Positions 8,735 through 17,499 of a DNA stretch of 64,000 nucleotides are shown here, in pieces. The stretch's first letter is position 1. Each line of letters begins with the position of its first letter. This DNA is from Nisaea sp. (lineage in GTDB: Bacteria; Pseudomonadota; Alphaproteobacteria; Thalassobaculales; Thalassobaculaceae): NCBI RefSeq assembly GCF_034670185.1, contig NZ_JAXMNY010000001.1, positions 186,001-250,000 on the forward strand, given 5' to 3'. Under the pieces are notes generated by a model. The model worked only from the letters and a program-made list of their open reading frames with translations, ran no database searches and was not told the DNA's origin. A program made the position numbers and the translations under genes.

Positions 8735-9994
8735 TCAGTCGCTCGCCGGGATGGTGGCGACTTCGAGGCCCTCGTTGCCTGGAACAGGGACACAAGGCAC
8801 ATGCTTGCGGGCCAGCAGGGCGCAGGCATTGCGGGCGCCGGCCTCGCTCAGGCCGGTAATACGCGAACGGTAGACGGTGCCATGGTCGCGGGTCACGCGC
8901 TCAACGGATTCGATCGAGCCCTTCAGTATTTTCTTCAGATGACCGCGGGCCGTGCTGATCATCGCTTCAGCCGGACCCTTGCTTGAATAGGCCCCGACCT
9001 GGATACCCCAGCCGCGGTCCGAACCGCTCAGAGCCGTATCGGTTTGCTGGCTTATGTCAGTTTGCAGGGTGGTGTCGGCAATCGTCGATTGCGCGGAGGC
9101 GAGTTGAATGATGCCGTTTTCATCGAAGGCTGGCCGTGCCATCGGGATCGGCGCGGGCGTCCGGTTGCGGGCGATCAGTTCCGCCTTTTTAAAGCCGCGA
9201 TTAAGGAGTGAGATCATGTGTCGGTCGCGGGATTTTGCGGTCCGGCCGCCAAACACCACGGCGATCAGATGTCTGTCGCCCTGGTGGACGGAGGAGACCA
9301 GATTGAAACCGGATGCGCGGGTGTAGCCCGTCTTGATGCCATCGGTTCCGGAATAGCGGCCGAGAAGGTTGTTGTGATTGCCGTAGGTACGGCCCTTGTA
9401 GGTGAATTTCTTGGTCCGGAAGAAGTGGTAATATTGCGGAAAGTCGCGCTGGATCCGGAGACCAAGCTTGGCCATGTCGCGGGCTGTGCTTTTTTGCCGG
9501 CGATTAGGCAGGCCAGAGGCGTTCCGGAAGCTGGTCTTGGTCATGCCAAGCGCGCGCGCCTTTTTGGTCATGGCGCCGGCGAAATTGATTTCGCTTTTCT
9601 CCAGATGCTCGCCGATCACGGTGGCGACGTCGTTAGCGGAGCGGGTGACCAGAGCGAGGATCGCGTCTTTGACGGAGATGCGATCACCTTTACGCAAGCC
9701 GATATTGGTTTGCGGCTGCCCAGCGGCACGCTTGGAAACCTTCATCTGGGTTTTTAGCGTAATCTTGCCTTTATCCAGAGCATCGAAAACCATGTAGAGG
9801 GTCATGATCTTGGTGAGGGATGCAGGGTAGTTTCTGGTATCGGCATTCTTGGCGTAGAGGACGTCCAGCGTCTCAGCGTCCATGACGAAGGAGGCGTAGC
9901 GTGCCTCGGCGTTGCCTGCCGCGAGCCAGACCATCAGGCCGAGCGTGAGGGCGCAGAAAGTTCTGAAGGCTCGCCGTGTCACGCTGTCCGCCAT
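8735..9994 (-). CDS. D-alanyl-D-alanine carboxypeptidase with SPOR domain
   Basis: Penicillin-binding protein of the DacA/DacC class that trims the terminal D-Ala of peptidoglycan stem peptides in the periplasm. Signal peptide ends near AGNAEA. Active-site motifs SLTK, SAN (RSANDVA) and KTG (GIKTGYT) are in order. The C-terminal 80 residues form a SPOR domain (WGIQVGAYSS onward) that binds denuded glycan at the septum, a combination common in alphaproteobacteria. The ATG at 9994 with a G-rich ribosome site gives a normal signal peptide; an open extension to 10114 lacks one and is rejected as the start. Confidence 0.92.
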   Translation of the reverse strand: MADSVTRRAFRTFCALTLGLMVWLAAGNAEARYASFVMDAETLDVLYAKNADTRNYPASLTKIMTLYMVFDALDKGKITLKTQMKVSKRAAGQPQTNIGLRKGDRISVKDAILALVTRSANDVATVIGEHLEKSEINFAGAMTKKARALGMTKTSFRNASGLPNRRQKSTARDMAKLGLRIQRDFPQYYHFFRTKKFTYKGRTYGNHNNLLGRYSGTDGIKTGYTRASGFNLVSSVHQGDRHLIAVVFGGRTAKSRDRHMISLLNRGFKKAELIARNRTPAPIPMARPAFDENGIIQLASAQSTIADTTLQTDISQQTDTALSGSDRGWGIQVGAYSSKGPAEAMISTARGHLKKILKGSIESVERVTRDHGTVYRSRITGLSEAGARNACALLARKHVPCVPVPGNEGLEVATIPASD

Positions 9995-10189
9995 ATGCCC
10001 CCCAATCTTCCGCACTGCCAAAAGTGCAATACGGGTACACCCCAACGAAAAACTCCAAAATCTTATGTAAGAGCTTAGCTGTTGTCCATAACCGATTGAA
10101 ACAAAATTAAACATGCCGTCGATATTGGAGGCGTTTTCAGAATCATCCGGAGGTTAGGGAGCGAGTCGCAAGCTTGTCCTGAATAATAA

Positions 10190-10263
10190 TGTTGCAGCGC
10201 ACAAAAATGCACTTGACCTTTCGCCAGCATTCCCTATCTTAACGTGCATGTTGCAGTGCAGCA
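10190..10263 (+). promoter_or_regulatory. Phasin promoter with two TGTTGCAGYGCA motifs
   Basis: TTGACC (10213-10218), 16 bases, TATCTT (10235-10240) fits a sigma-70 promoter about 130 bases before the phasin start. Two near-identical motifs bracket it: TGTTGCAGCGCACA (10190-10203) upstream of the -35 and TGTTGCAGTGCAGCA (10249-10263) over the likely transcription start. TGC/GCA-rich sites near phasin genes are the usual target of the polyhydroxyalkanoate-sensing repressor PhaR; that assignment is inference. Confidence 0.6.
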
Positions 10264-10366
10264 TGAGCCGAGACATATCCTGTGAGTGTGCGTGTCCAAG
10301 GGACATGCCTGCGGCCCGCCGGGTAAGGCCCCGGATTTTGATAATGAATGCGCAAGGAGAGTGAAG

Positions 10367-10897
10367 ATGGTTGCGAAGAAAACCACCTCTACCGCTGCTG
10401 CCGGCCAAGTTGAAGACGCGGTCGCAGCTGGTAAGGAAGCTGTTGAAACGGCTGTGAAGGCGACTCAGGACGTTGCCCAAAAGGGCTACGATCAGGCGGT
10501 TGAGCTGATGAAAGAGCATGCCGAGAAGGCCCAGAAGACCCTCTATGGCGGCTATGACGAATATGCCTCGCTCGGCAAGGCCAATTACGATGCCTATGTC
10601 ACCGCGATGAACACTTGGTCCAAGGGCTTTGAGGCCATCGGCAAAGAGCTCTATGCCTTCGGTCAGGAAAGCGTTGAGGTCTCCGTCGAAACCGGCAAGA
10701 CCGTGATGAGCTGCAAGACCGTCAACGATCTGATGGAACTGCAGAACGACATGACCAAGAAGAGCTATGACAAGGCCGTCGGGGAAATCACCAAGATTTC
10801 CGAGATGTCCGTCAAGACGGTCAATGAAGCGATCAAGCCGATCCAGGAAAGCCTGACCGGTACGTTCGAAAAACTGTCCAAGCAGGTTGCCGCCTAA
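10367..10897 (+). CDS. Phasin family protein
   Basis: A 176-aa, almost entirely alpha-helical protein with Ala/Lys-rich N-terminus and the phasin_2-type core (YGGYDEYASLGKANYDAYVT, WSKGFEAIGKELYAF). Phasins coat polyhydroxyalkanoate granules and control their size and number. Start at the ATG of MVAKKTTS, which has AAGGAGAG before it; an upstream in-frame ATG extension has unlikely Cys/Pro-rich sequence. Single-gene unit with a strong promoter and terminator, consistent with high expression. Confidence 0.9.
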   Translation: MVAKKTTSTAAAGQVEDAVAAGKEAVETAVKATQDVAQKGYDQAVELMKEHAEKAQKTLYGGYDEYASLGKANYDAYVTAMNTWSKGFEAIGKELYAFGQESVEVSVETGKTVMSCKTVNDLMELQNDMTKKSYDKAVGEITKISEMSVKTVNEAIKPIQESLTGTFEKLSKQVAA

Positions 10898-10922
10898 CAG
10901 GCAGCGCTACATAGGACGAGTG

Positions 10923-10953
10923 AAAGCCCGGCTGTTTCAGCCGGGCTTTTTGC
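10923..10953 (+). terminator. Phasin terminator
   Basis: Perfect 12-bp stem AAAGCCCGGCTG / CAGCCGGGCTTT (10923-10934 and 10938-10949) with a 3-base loop and T-rich end. About 25 bases after the phasin stop. Confidence 0.88.
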
Positions 10954-11217
10954 ATATGGCCTTTATCCAGCCCCCTCTGGGCTCCGGATTTCTCCGGCAA
11001 GATATTTTTCTGATCCGGAAATTGGGTGGCGTCTGTCCGATTTAACCTTGCAACGGCTTGTGCTCGACACGAAATGTCTGTCACCCTATTCGCATAGGAC
11101 AAGAGGTCCGGCGGGAAGTATCGCTTGGGCTTTCTTCTGGTCCGCAACGGTTTAATTTAGCGAGTGCAGCATGTTGATACCGGCCCGGTGTGGTGCGGAA
11201 GAGTTACGGTTCTGGAA

Positions 11218-11544
11218 ATGAGCAAAGACGACGACAAGACCGGTGATGGCACCAACACAGGCGTGGTGGTCAAGGCGCGCCCGAAAACCAAGAAGCCGGC
11301 AATGTATAAAGTCATCATGCTGAATGATGATTATACGCCGATGGAGTTCGTCGTTCACGTTCTGGAAAGATTTTTCTCCAAGAATAGGGACGAGGCGACG
11401 ACCATAATGATGCATGTCCACCAGCGCGGGGTCGGTATATGCGGCGTTTACACCTACGAAGTCGCTGAAACGAAGGTTACCCAGGTGATGGATTTTGCCC
11501 GTCAGCACCAGCACCCGTTGCAATGCACTCTAGAAAAGGCTTGA
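11218..11544 (+). CDS. clpS: ATP-dependent Clp protease adaptor ClpS
   Basis: N-degron adaptor that delivers Leu/Phe/Trp/Tyr-starting proteins to ClpAP. The core LNDDYTPMEFV, the ligand-pocket region and HQRGVGICGVYTYEVAETK are typical of alphaproteobacterial ClpS. Start set at the ATG of MSKDDD, giving 108 aa, the usual length with a disordered charged tail; an open extension upstream to 11164 has no ribosome site. Lies 6 bases before clpA. The Aat transferase that creates Leu/Phe N-degrons is encoded at 56.1-56.8 kb of this window. Confidence 0.95.
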   Translation: MSKDDDKTGDGTNTGVVVKARPKTKKPAMYKVIMLNDDYTPMEFVVHVLERFFSKNRDEATTIMMHVHQRGVGICGVYTYEVAETKVTQVMDFARQHQHPLQCTLEKA

Positions 11545-11550
11545 GCACTC

Positions 11551-13869
11551 ATGTTGTCGAAAAACCTAGAGGAAAGTCTGCATAGAGCCCTTGATCTCGC
11601 GAACGAGCGCAGCCACGAATATGCGACGCTTGAGCATCTGCTCTACGCATTGACAACTGATCAGGACGCCATAGCGGTGATGCGGGCCTGCGACGTCGAT
11701 GTCGAGAGATTGCGCGGCGATTTGGCCGGGTATATCGACAATGATCTGATGAACCTGATTGGCGGGCAGGAAGAAGAAGCCAAGCCGACCGCAGGTTTCC
11801 AGCGGGTCGTTCAGCGGGCCGTGATCCACGTGCAGTCCTCCGGCCGGGCAGAGGTGACGGGCGCGAACGTTCTGGTTGCGCTGTTCTCCGAGCGCGAGAG
11901 CCATGCCGTCTACTTCCTGCAGGAGCAGGAAATGTCCCGCTTCGACGCGGTGAATTACATCTCCCATGGTATCGCCAAGGTGCATGGCCAGACGGAGGCC
12001 CCCCGGGTCGACGGCGCCGATGAGGACGCCAAGCAGGATACCGTGAACAAGAGCGGCAACGAGGCACTGGACGCCTATTGCGTCGACCTGAACAAGAAGG
12101 CAATGGCGGGCAAGATCGATCCGCTGATCGGCCGGGAGTTCGAGGTCGACCGCACCATCCAGATCCTTTGCCGCCGGACCAAGAACAACCCGCTTTATGT
12201 CGGCGATCCCGGTGTTGGCAAGACCGCCATCGCGGAAGGCCTCGCGCGCCGTATCGTGGACGGGCAAGTCCCCGAGGTGTTGCAGAACGCCCAGATCTTC
12301 TCGCTCGATATGGGCTCGCTGCTTGCCGGTACCCGTTATCGCGGTGACTTTGAGGAGCGGCTGAAGGCCGTTGTCTCCGAACTTGAGCGCAACCCGGAGG
12401 CCGTGCTGTTCATCGACGAAATCCACACGGTGATCGGTGCCGGCGCAACCTCCGGCGGCGCGATGGACGCATCGAACCTGCTGAAGCCCGCGCTTCAATC
12501 AGGTGCCCTGCGCTGCATCGGTTCGACCACCTACAAGGAATTCCGGACTCATTTCGAGAAGGACCGCGCGCTGGTCCGCCGGTTCCAGAAAATCGACGTG
12601 AAAGAGCCGTCCATTGAGGACAGCATCAAGATCCTGAAAGGTCTGAAGCCCTATTACGAAGAGCATCATAAGGTGCGCTTCACCGCTGAGGCGCTGAGGA
12701 CTGCTGTCGAACTTTCTGCGAAATATATCGGCGACCGCAAATTGCCCGATAAGGCGATTGACGTGATCGACGAGGTCGGCGCTGCACAGATGCTGGTCGC
12801 CCCGTCCAAACGGCGCAAGACAATCGGCGTGAAGGAAGTCGAGGAGATCGTTGCCAAGATCGCCCGCATCCCTCCGAAGAGCGTGTCGACCGACGATAAG
12901 ACGGTCCTGAAGCACCTGGAGCGCGATCTGAAGACCGTGGTCTTCGGGCAGGATACTGCCATTGCGTCTCTGGCGACCGCGATCAAGCTCTCACGGGCGG
13001 GGCTGCGCGAGCCAGAAAAGCCGATCGGCAATTATCTCTTCTCCGGCCCGACCGGTGTCGGCAAGACCGAGGTGGCGCGTCAGCTTGCGAATGCGCTGGG
13101 TATCGAGCTCACCCGTTTCGACATGTCGGAATATATGGAGCGCCACAGCATCTCCCGCCTGATCGGCGCGCCTCCGGGCTATGTCGGGTTCGACCAGGGC
13201 GGCCTGCTGACGGACGCTATCGATCAGAACCCGCATTGTGTTCTGCTGCTTGATGAAATCGAGAAGGCGCATCCGGATCTGTTCAACGTGCTGCTGCAGG
13301 TCATGGATCACGGCAAGCTGACGGATCACAATGGCAAGAACGTTGATTTCCGGAACGTGATCCTGATCATGACCACCAATGCCGGTGCATCCGATTTGGC
13401 AAAGGAAGCTGTCGGCTTCATGCGCACGGAGCGCGAAGGTGACGATTCCGAAGCGATCAACCGGATGTTCACGCCTGAATTCCGGAACCGTCTGGACGCC
13501 ATCATACCGTTCAGCAACCTGACGCCGGAAATCATCTCCCGCGTTGTCGAGAAGTTCATCATGCAGCTCGAGGTGCAGCTCTCTGACCGGGGCGTGACCA
13601 TCGAGTTGAGTGATGCTGCACGCAACTGGCTCGGTGAGAAGGGCTTCGACCGTCTCTATGGCGCTCGTCCGCTCGCCCGGGTCATTCAGGAACACGTCAA
13701 GAAGCCGCTGGCGGAAGAACTGCTCTTCGGCAAGCTGGTGAAGGGTGGTCTGGTGCAGGTCGGTTTGAAAGACGGCGCCCTGACCTTTTCCTATCCGGAC
13801 GAAGACGGGGGCGACTCTGGCGGTGGTTCCGGCAAGGGCACGAAGAAAAAGCCCGAACTGGTCAGCTGA
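11551..13869 (+). CDS. clpA: ATP-dependent Clp protease ATP-binding subunit ClpA
   Basis: AAA+ unfoldase of 772 aa with N-domain (1-150), D1 with Walker A GDPGVGKT and Walker B LFIDEIHT, and D2 with Walker A GPTGVGKT and Walker B LLLDEIEKAHPD. It threads ClpS-delivered and other substrates into ClpP. The C-terminal tail is Gly/Ser/Lys-rich. Operon with clpS, ended by a strong bidirectional terminator. Confidence 0.97.
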   Translation: MLSKNLEESLHRALDLANERSHEYATLEHLLYALTTDQDAIAVMRACDVDVERLRGDLAGYIDNDLMNLIGGQEEEAKPTAGFQRVVQRAVIHVQSSGRAEVTGANVLVALFSERESHAVYFLQEQEMSRFDAVNYISHGIAKVHGQTEAPRVDGADEDAKQDTVNKSGNEALDAYCVDLNKKAMAGKIDPLIGREFEVDRTIQILCRRTKNNPLYVGDPGVGKTAIAEGLARRIVDGQVPEVLQNAQIFSLDMGSLLAGTRYRGDFEERLKAVVSELERNPEAVLFIDEIHTVIGAGATSGGAMDASNLLKPALQSGALRCIGSTTYKEFRTHFEKDRALVRRFQKIDVKEPSIEDSIKILKGLKPYYEEHHKVRFTAEALRTAVELSAKYIGDRKLPDKAIDVIDEVGAAQMLVAPSKRRKTIGVKEVEEIVAKIARIPPKSVSTDDKTVLKHLERDLKTVVFGQDTAIASLATAIKLSRAGLREPEKPIGNYLFSGPTGVGKTEVARQLANALGIELTRFDMSEYMERHSISRLIGAPPGYVGFDQGGLLTDAIDQNPHCVLLLDEIEKAHPDLFNVLLQVMDHGKLTDHNGKNVDFRNVILIMTTNAGASDLAKEAVGFMRTEREGDDSEAINRMFTPEFRNRLDAIIPFSNLTPEIISRVVEKFIMQLEVQLSDRGVTIELSDAARNWLGEKGFDRLYGARPLARVIQEHVKKPLAEELLFGKLVKGGLVQVGLKDGALTFSYPDEDGGDSGGGSGKGTKKKPELVS

Positions 13870-13922
13870 CACAGAAATATGCCGAGGCCGGAAACGGCCT
13901 CGGCTGACAGTACGCCAGACAC

Positions 13923-13956
13923 AAAAAAGGCCCGCACAATTGTGCGGGCCTTTTTT
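13923..13956. terminator. Bidirectional terminator after clpA
   Basis: Perfect 17-bp palindrome arms (13923-13939, 13940-13956) with A run, GC-rich stem GGCCCGCACA and T run. It can end clpA on the plus strand and the small gene at 13983-14171 on the minus strand. Confidence 0.92.
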
Positions 13957-13982
13957 ATCGTCGGCAGTAAACCGTTGAAGGT

Positions 13983-14171
13983 TTACGCAGCCTGCAGATA
14001 GCCGGCGGAACCATCGACGACAGCCTTGAGGGCGTCGGGATCGATGCGCCAAGCGCCATTTGCGCTGACGGCAATGTCGGCGTGCCGGTCAACGAGAATG
14101 AGCATTTCAGCAGTCGTGAAGCCGTTCATTTCGGCAGCTTCGAGAAGTGTGAGGCAAAAACGGTCGCCCAT
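13983..14171 (-). CDS. Small conserved-looking protein (62 aa)
   Basis: Starts ATG at 14171 with an AGGAG ribosome site 7-8 bases upstream and ends just before the clpA bidirectional terminator, so it has the full layout of a real gene. The sequence (LTLLEAAEMNGFTTAEMLILVDRHADIAV, then WRIDPDALKAVV) suggests a short helix-turn-helix-like fold of the excisionase type, but the match is weak. Unrecognised function. Confidence 0.6.
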   Translation of the reverse strand: MGDRFCLTLLEAAEMNGFTTAEMLILVDRHADIAVSANGAWRIDPDALKAVVDGSAGYLQAA

Positions 14172-14310
14172 AATGTATCTCCTGTATCTTGATCTGGTTG
14201 GCGCTGACGGCGCCAGATGGCTGGCCAGTCAGCGAATGTGCTGAGTGATATAGTGACCTATTTGCTGTTTTTGCGGTGCACAAATAGCGAAGGTCAGCCA
14301 TGCATCCCGT

Positions 14311-15483
14311 TCAACCCTCCGAGCGGAACGGAGATTGATTTTCGAGGGCTTCTTTTTCGTAGGCCATCTGCTCGGTTTCCCGCCGCAGGAAATCGGCGAC
14401 CGCGTCACTGAAGGAGCGCGAGGGGATGAGATGGCAGCTGTGGGTATAGCGGGGCATATAGCCACGTTGGATCTTGTGCTGCCCCTGGGCACCGGCTTCG
14501 ACCCATTTCAGGCTGCGCTCGATGGCGAAATCGATAGCTTGATAGTAGCAAAGCTCAAAATGCAGGAACTTGAAGTCGGCGCTGCAACCCCAGTTGCGGC
14601 CATAGAGCGTATCGTCGCCGATCAGGTTGAGGGCGCCGGCGACGGGCGTGCCGTCCATTTCCGCTATCACCAGCAGCACCCGGTCAGCCATGCGCTCGCC
14701 AAGCAGATCGAAGAAGGAGCGTGTCAGATAGGCTGAGCCCCATTTCCTGTCGCTGGTGTCCGTATAGAACTCGAAGAAGGCGTCCCAGTGCCGGGGCTCG
14801 ATATCGGCGCCGGTCAGCCTTCGGATGGTAAGGCCTGCTTCTGCCGCTGCCTTGCGTTCCTTGCGGATCGCCTTACGCTTGCGGGAGGAGAGAGCGTCGA
14901 GGAAGTCACCGAAATTCTGGTAGCCGTCATTATGCCAGTGAAATTGCAGGCCGACCCGTTTCAGAAAGCCGGCCTCCCCAAGAGCGTTCCATTGCGCTTC
15001 CGGCAGGAAATTCACATGCAGGGACGACACGTCGAAACGTCGCGTGATCTCGATCAGGCCGCCAATCAAGATGTTCGTGGTGGCGTCGGCATCCGCATCG
15101 GGATGGCAAAGCAGTCGGGGACCCGTTACCGGTGTGAAGGGCACGGCTGAGAGCAGTTTCGGGTAATACTCGCCACCGGCGCGCTCATACGCGTCCGCCC
15201 AGCCCCAGTCGAACACATACTCGCCCTGGGAGTGGCCCTTCAGATAGAGCGGAACGACTCCGGCGATCCGGTCTTCGTCATCGGCATAAACCAGATGTTG
15301 CGGCAGCCAGCCGGTCTCGGCCTTGACCGAGCCACTGTCTTCCAGCGCGGACAGGAAGGCATGGCTGAGAAAGGGATTGGCCGCACCGGCGCAGGCGTCC
15401 CAATCGGCCGGGGCGATCTCGTGGATGGAGCGGGCAACCGAGATGGCCGCCCGCGTTTCCGCATTGTTTTCACCGTCGGGCAC
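14311..15483 (-). CDS. DUF482 / FemAB-like acyltransferase family protein
   Basis: A 390-aa protein of the DUF482 (Peptidogalycan_bsn) family, a double-GNAT fold related to FemAB. Recognisable segments are NPFLSHAFLSALEDSGSV near the N-terminus, DWGWADAYERAGGEYYPKL, RKRKAIRKERK and the C-terminal KIQRGYMPRYTHS. The family is widespread in proteobacteria; its aminoacyl or acyl substrate is not established. Full length. Stands alone on the minus strand; 74 bases separate it from the ridA stop. Confidence 0.88.
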   Translation of the reverse strand: MPDGENNAETRAAISVARSIHEIAPADWDACAGAANPFLSHAFLSALEDSGSVKAETGWLPQHLVYADDEDRIAGVVPLYLKGHSQGEYVFDWGWADAYERAGGEYYPKLLSAVPFTPVTGPRLLCHPDADADATTNILIGGLIEITRRFDVSSLHVNFLPEAQWNALGEAGFLKRVGLQFHWHNDGYQNFGDFLDALSSRKRKAIRKERKAAAEAGLTIRRLTGADIEPRHWDAFFEFYTDTSDRKWGSAYLTRSFFDLLGERMADRVLLVIAEMDGTPVAGALNLIGDDTLYGRNWGCSADFKFLHFELCYYQAIDFAIERSLKWVEAGAQGQHKIQRGYMPRYTHSCHLIPSRSFSDAVADFLRRETEQMAYEKEALENQSPFRSEG

Positions 15484-15557
15484 CGGTCCTCACCTTCCGT
15501 TGGTGTTGCTCTTGGAAGATTGTGCGCCGCAACGATCAGTCAACCGCTAACGGTTGC

Positions 15558-16025
15558 TCAAGCGAGTTCAATGACCGCTTCGACCTCGACCGCGACACCG
15601 AGCGGTAGGGAACCTGCGCCGACGGCGAAACGGGCATGCTTGCCCTTGTCGCCAAACACTTCGACCATCAGGTCGGACGCTCCGTTGATCACCATCGGGT
15701 GCTGGGTAAAGTCGTCCGTCGCATTGACGAAACCGCCGACTTTCACGATCCGCGCAACCTTGTCTAGGTCGCCGCCGCATGCAGCGCGGGCCTGGGCAAT
15801 GATATTGAGGGCACAGATCCGGGCAATTTTTTGGGCATCCTCGGCTGTCATGTCGTTGCCGACTTTGCCGACGCCTTTCAGCTCTCCGTTCCAGAACGGA
15901 ACCTGACCTGAAATATACAGGGTCTTCCCGGAAATAACGTATGGCACATAATTGGCCGCGGGCGCGGCGGCGTTGGGAAGCTCGATGCCGAGTTCGGAAA
16001 GGCGTGCGTCAATTGCGCCGGCCAT
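15558..16025 (-). CDS. RidA family protein (enamine/imine deaminase)
   Basis: A 155-aa YjgF/YER057c/UK114 protein. RidA hydrolyses reactive 2-aminoacrylate and related enamines released by PLP enzymes. Segments YISGQVPFWNG, the conserved GGFVNATDDFTQHPMVING and the final strand SLPLGVAVEVEAVIELA are typical of the longer RidA subgroup. Start is the ATG at 16025 with AAGGAG upstream; an extension to 16121 would run into the terminator of the upstream RNA. The RNA at 16120-16339 ends 95 bases before it on the same strand. Confidence 0.9.
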   Translation of the reverse strand: MAGAIDARLSELGIELPNAAAPAANYVPYVISGKTLYISGQVPFWNGELKGVGKVGNDMTAEDAQKIARICALNIIAQARAACGGDLDKVARIVKVGGFVNATDDFTQHPMVINGASDLMVEVFGDKGKHARFAVGAGSLPLGVAVEVEAVIELA

Positions 16026-16119
16026 GGCTGACTCCTTAGTATCCTGGAATGATCTTGCGAATTGTCCTGAAGGACCGCGCAAAGCATAGACAGTCACGCC
16101 GGAGGCCGCTACTTTTTCC

Positions 16120-16339
16120 AAAAAGAGGGGTGCGTCAGTAAATGACGCACCCAGTATCGGACGATAGAGGCTTCGTCCTTAGGAGCTTCACAGGGTAATC
16201 GGGGAGCGGGGATGGGAGAGTACCGCTCCCCGGTTTTCCATCGTTTGGCTGACGATGGAACTCTGAACCTAGAGGGCTGAAGCTCTGCCCTCACGGGTCC
16301 GCTACCAGGGGGAGCCGCTCTAAATTCGGCTCAATAACT
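16120..16339 (-). ncRNA. Unrecognised multi-hairpin RNA (sRNA or leader)
   Basis: Read on the minus strand this non-coding stretch contains successive stable hairpins: GAGCCG/CGGCTC; GAGGGC/GCCCTC; TTCCATCGT/ACGATGGAA (9 bp, 7-base loop CAGCCAA); CGGGGAGCGG/CCGCTCCCCG (10 bp); GGACGA/TCGTCC; and a final perfect 10-bp terminator GGGTGCGTCA/TGACGCACCC followed by CTCTTTTT. A consensus promoter lies just upstream. It may be a stand-alone sRNA of about 220 nt or a terminating leader of ridA. Its chain of hairpins does not look like one long 6S stem, and I see no tmRNA, RNase P or SRP signature. Confidence 0.65.
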
Positions 16340-16345
16340 CTATAT

Positions 16346-16374
16346 ATAGTAGTTTAGGGTGTCATGAACCGCAA
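16346..16374 (-). promoter_or_regulatory. Promoter of the multi-hairpin RNA
   Basis: On the minus strand TTGCGG (16374-16369), 17 bases, TACTAT (16351-16346), inside a locally AT-rich stretch. It predicts a start near 16339, immediately before the first hairpin. Confidence 0.6.
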
Positions 16375-16456
16375 CAAGTATTTTTGCAGGTAATTTTATG
16401 GAATATTTAAAAAGAAGATGAGTTAGTTGCCCGTTACTTAAGTAACCTTCAGCGTA

Positions 16457-17371
16457 TTAGGGCCATTTTCGTCGAGTCTTTGACCCACTGTGAATGTCAT
16501 TTTCATGGCGCGGGTCCACCCGGTTTTTCGAGAGTGCGGCGAACTCTCTGAAAGCGGAAACGCAGGACGCGTAATACGTGTCGCTTTTGTAGTTCAAGTC
16601 TCCGATCGCTCGCTCTACTGCGGCAACGGGGTCGCCCACAGTCTTCATCAGCTCGTGTGCGCAGGCCTCACGCCGTCTTGCCAATTCATGCCGTACCGGT
16701 TCCGGAGGAGACGGGGCCGATTGCAGGAAATCAAGCGATGGCCGGAAATTGCGGAGCCGTGTCATGGCAATCATCTGGTCCGATCCCGGGGCGAGGGATA
16801 TTCCGGCGCCAACGCGGTTGACGCAGATGATCGGAAAGAGTGCGGCAATACCCGGAAATTCGGTATTCGCGTAGGTATCGCAGTTCCAGTAAGACCCCGC
16901 GATCCGAGCAAAATGAAAGAAATCGGATACCGGGACCATGCCGGACTTCTTGAGAGGCAGGATTTCGATCCGTGGCTTCGCCGGATTGACAGTATCGTTG
17001 GCGACATCGACATAGAATGTGCCGAACTGCATCGCATTCTGGAAATAGCTTTCCCGCAGAACGCCCCAGATCTTGCGGCCTATACCGCCGGCGCGAATGA
17101 AGCTGAGCAGTGCCAGGGATGTGGCGCATCTGGGTTGATGAATGTCGGCGACCAGTCGGTCATAGACGGCGTCCCGGATTTCCCGGCAGCGGCCCAGCGG
17201 ATAAAGTTTGCCACTGAACTCCGGAAATTGCGGTGCAAGCTCAGTGTCAACTTCCCGTCGCAGTTTCCCGAGATAGTCGAGGAGCGCTGGAGCATCGAGG
17301 TGGGCCCGGCTCAGGGAGCGCTGCTTGGCATCGGGAGCCATTGGCTGCTGAGGGAGGAGTTCCGCCGCCAT
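16457..17371 (-). CDS. Hypothetical protein (304 aa)
   Basis: No family recognised. The protein is soluble, with a helical N-terminal third (APALLDYLGKLRREVDTEL), a central segment rich in aromatic residues and strands (FGTFYVDVANDTV, IEILPLKKSG, ARIAGSYWNC) and a helical C-terminus with a Lys/Arg-rich tail. GC content and codon use match neighbouring core genes, so it is probably a genuine lineage-specific gene. The start at 17371 is uncertain: neither it nor the ATG at 17341 has a clear ribosome site. Lies between the RNA gene and a chemoreceptor on the same strand. Confidence 0.65.
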   Translation of the reverse strand: MAAELLPQQPMAPDAKQRSLSRAHLDAPALLDYLGKLRREVDTELAPQFPEFSGKLYPLGRCREIRDAVYDRLVADIHQPRCATSLALLSFIRAGGIGRKIWGVLRESYFQNAMQFGTFYVDVANDTVNPAKPRIEILPLKKSGMVPVSDFFHFARIAGSYWNCDTYANTEFPGIAALFPIICVNRVGAGISLAPGSDQMIAMTRLRNFRPSLDFLQSAPSPPEPVRHELARRREACAHELMKTVGDPVAAVERAIGDLNYKSDTYYASCVSAFREFAALSKNRVDPRHENDIHSGSKTRRKWP

Positions 17372-17499
17372 TGTGCTGTGATCCGTGAATTGCCGAGGTC
17401 GGCCTTTTTAAAAGGCTTTCGTATTTTATGGCAAGGCGCGGTCGATGTGCGGAGACAGGATGGCCCGGCGGCGGAGACCGCCAACCGGGCCGTCTGCGG

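Noticed and set aside
16120..16339. 6S, tmRNA, RNase P or SRP RNA identity for the structured RNA
   Set aside because: No tag-peptide frame or TPsiC/CCA region, no RNase P or SRP signature, and a chain of separate hairpins rather than one long 6S-like stem; left unassigned.
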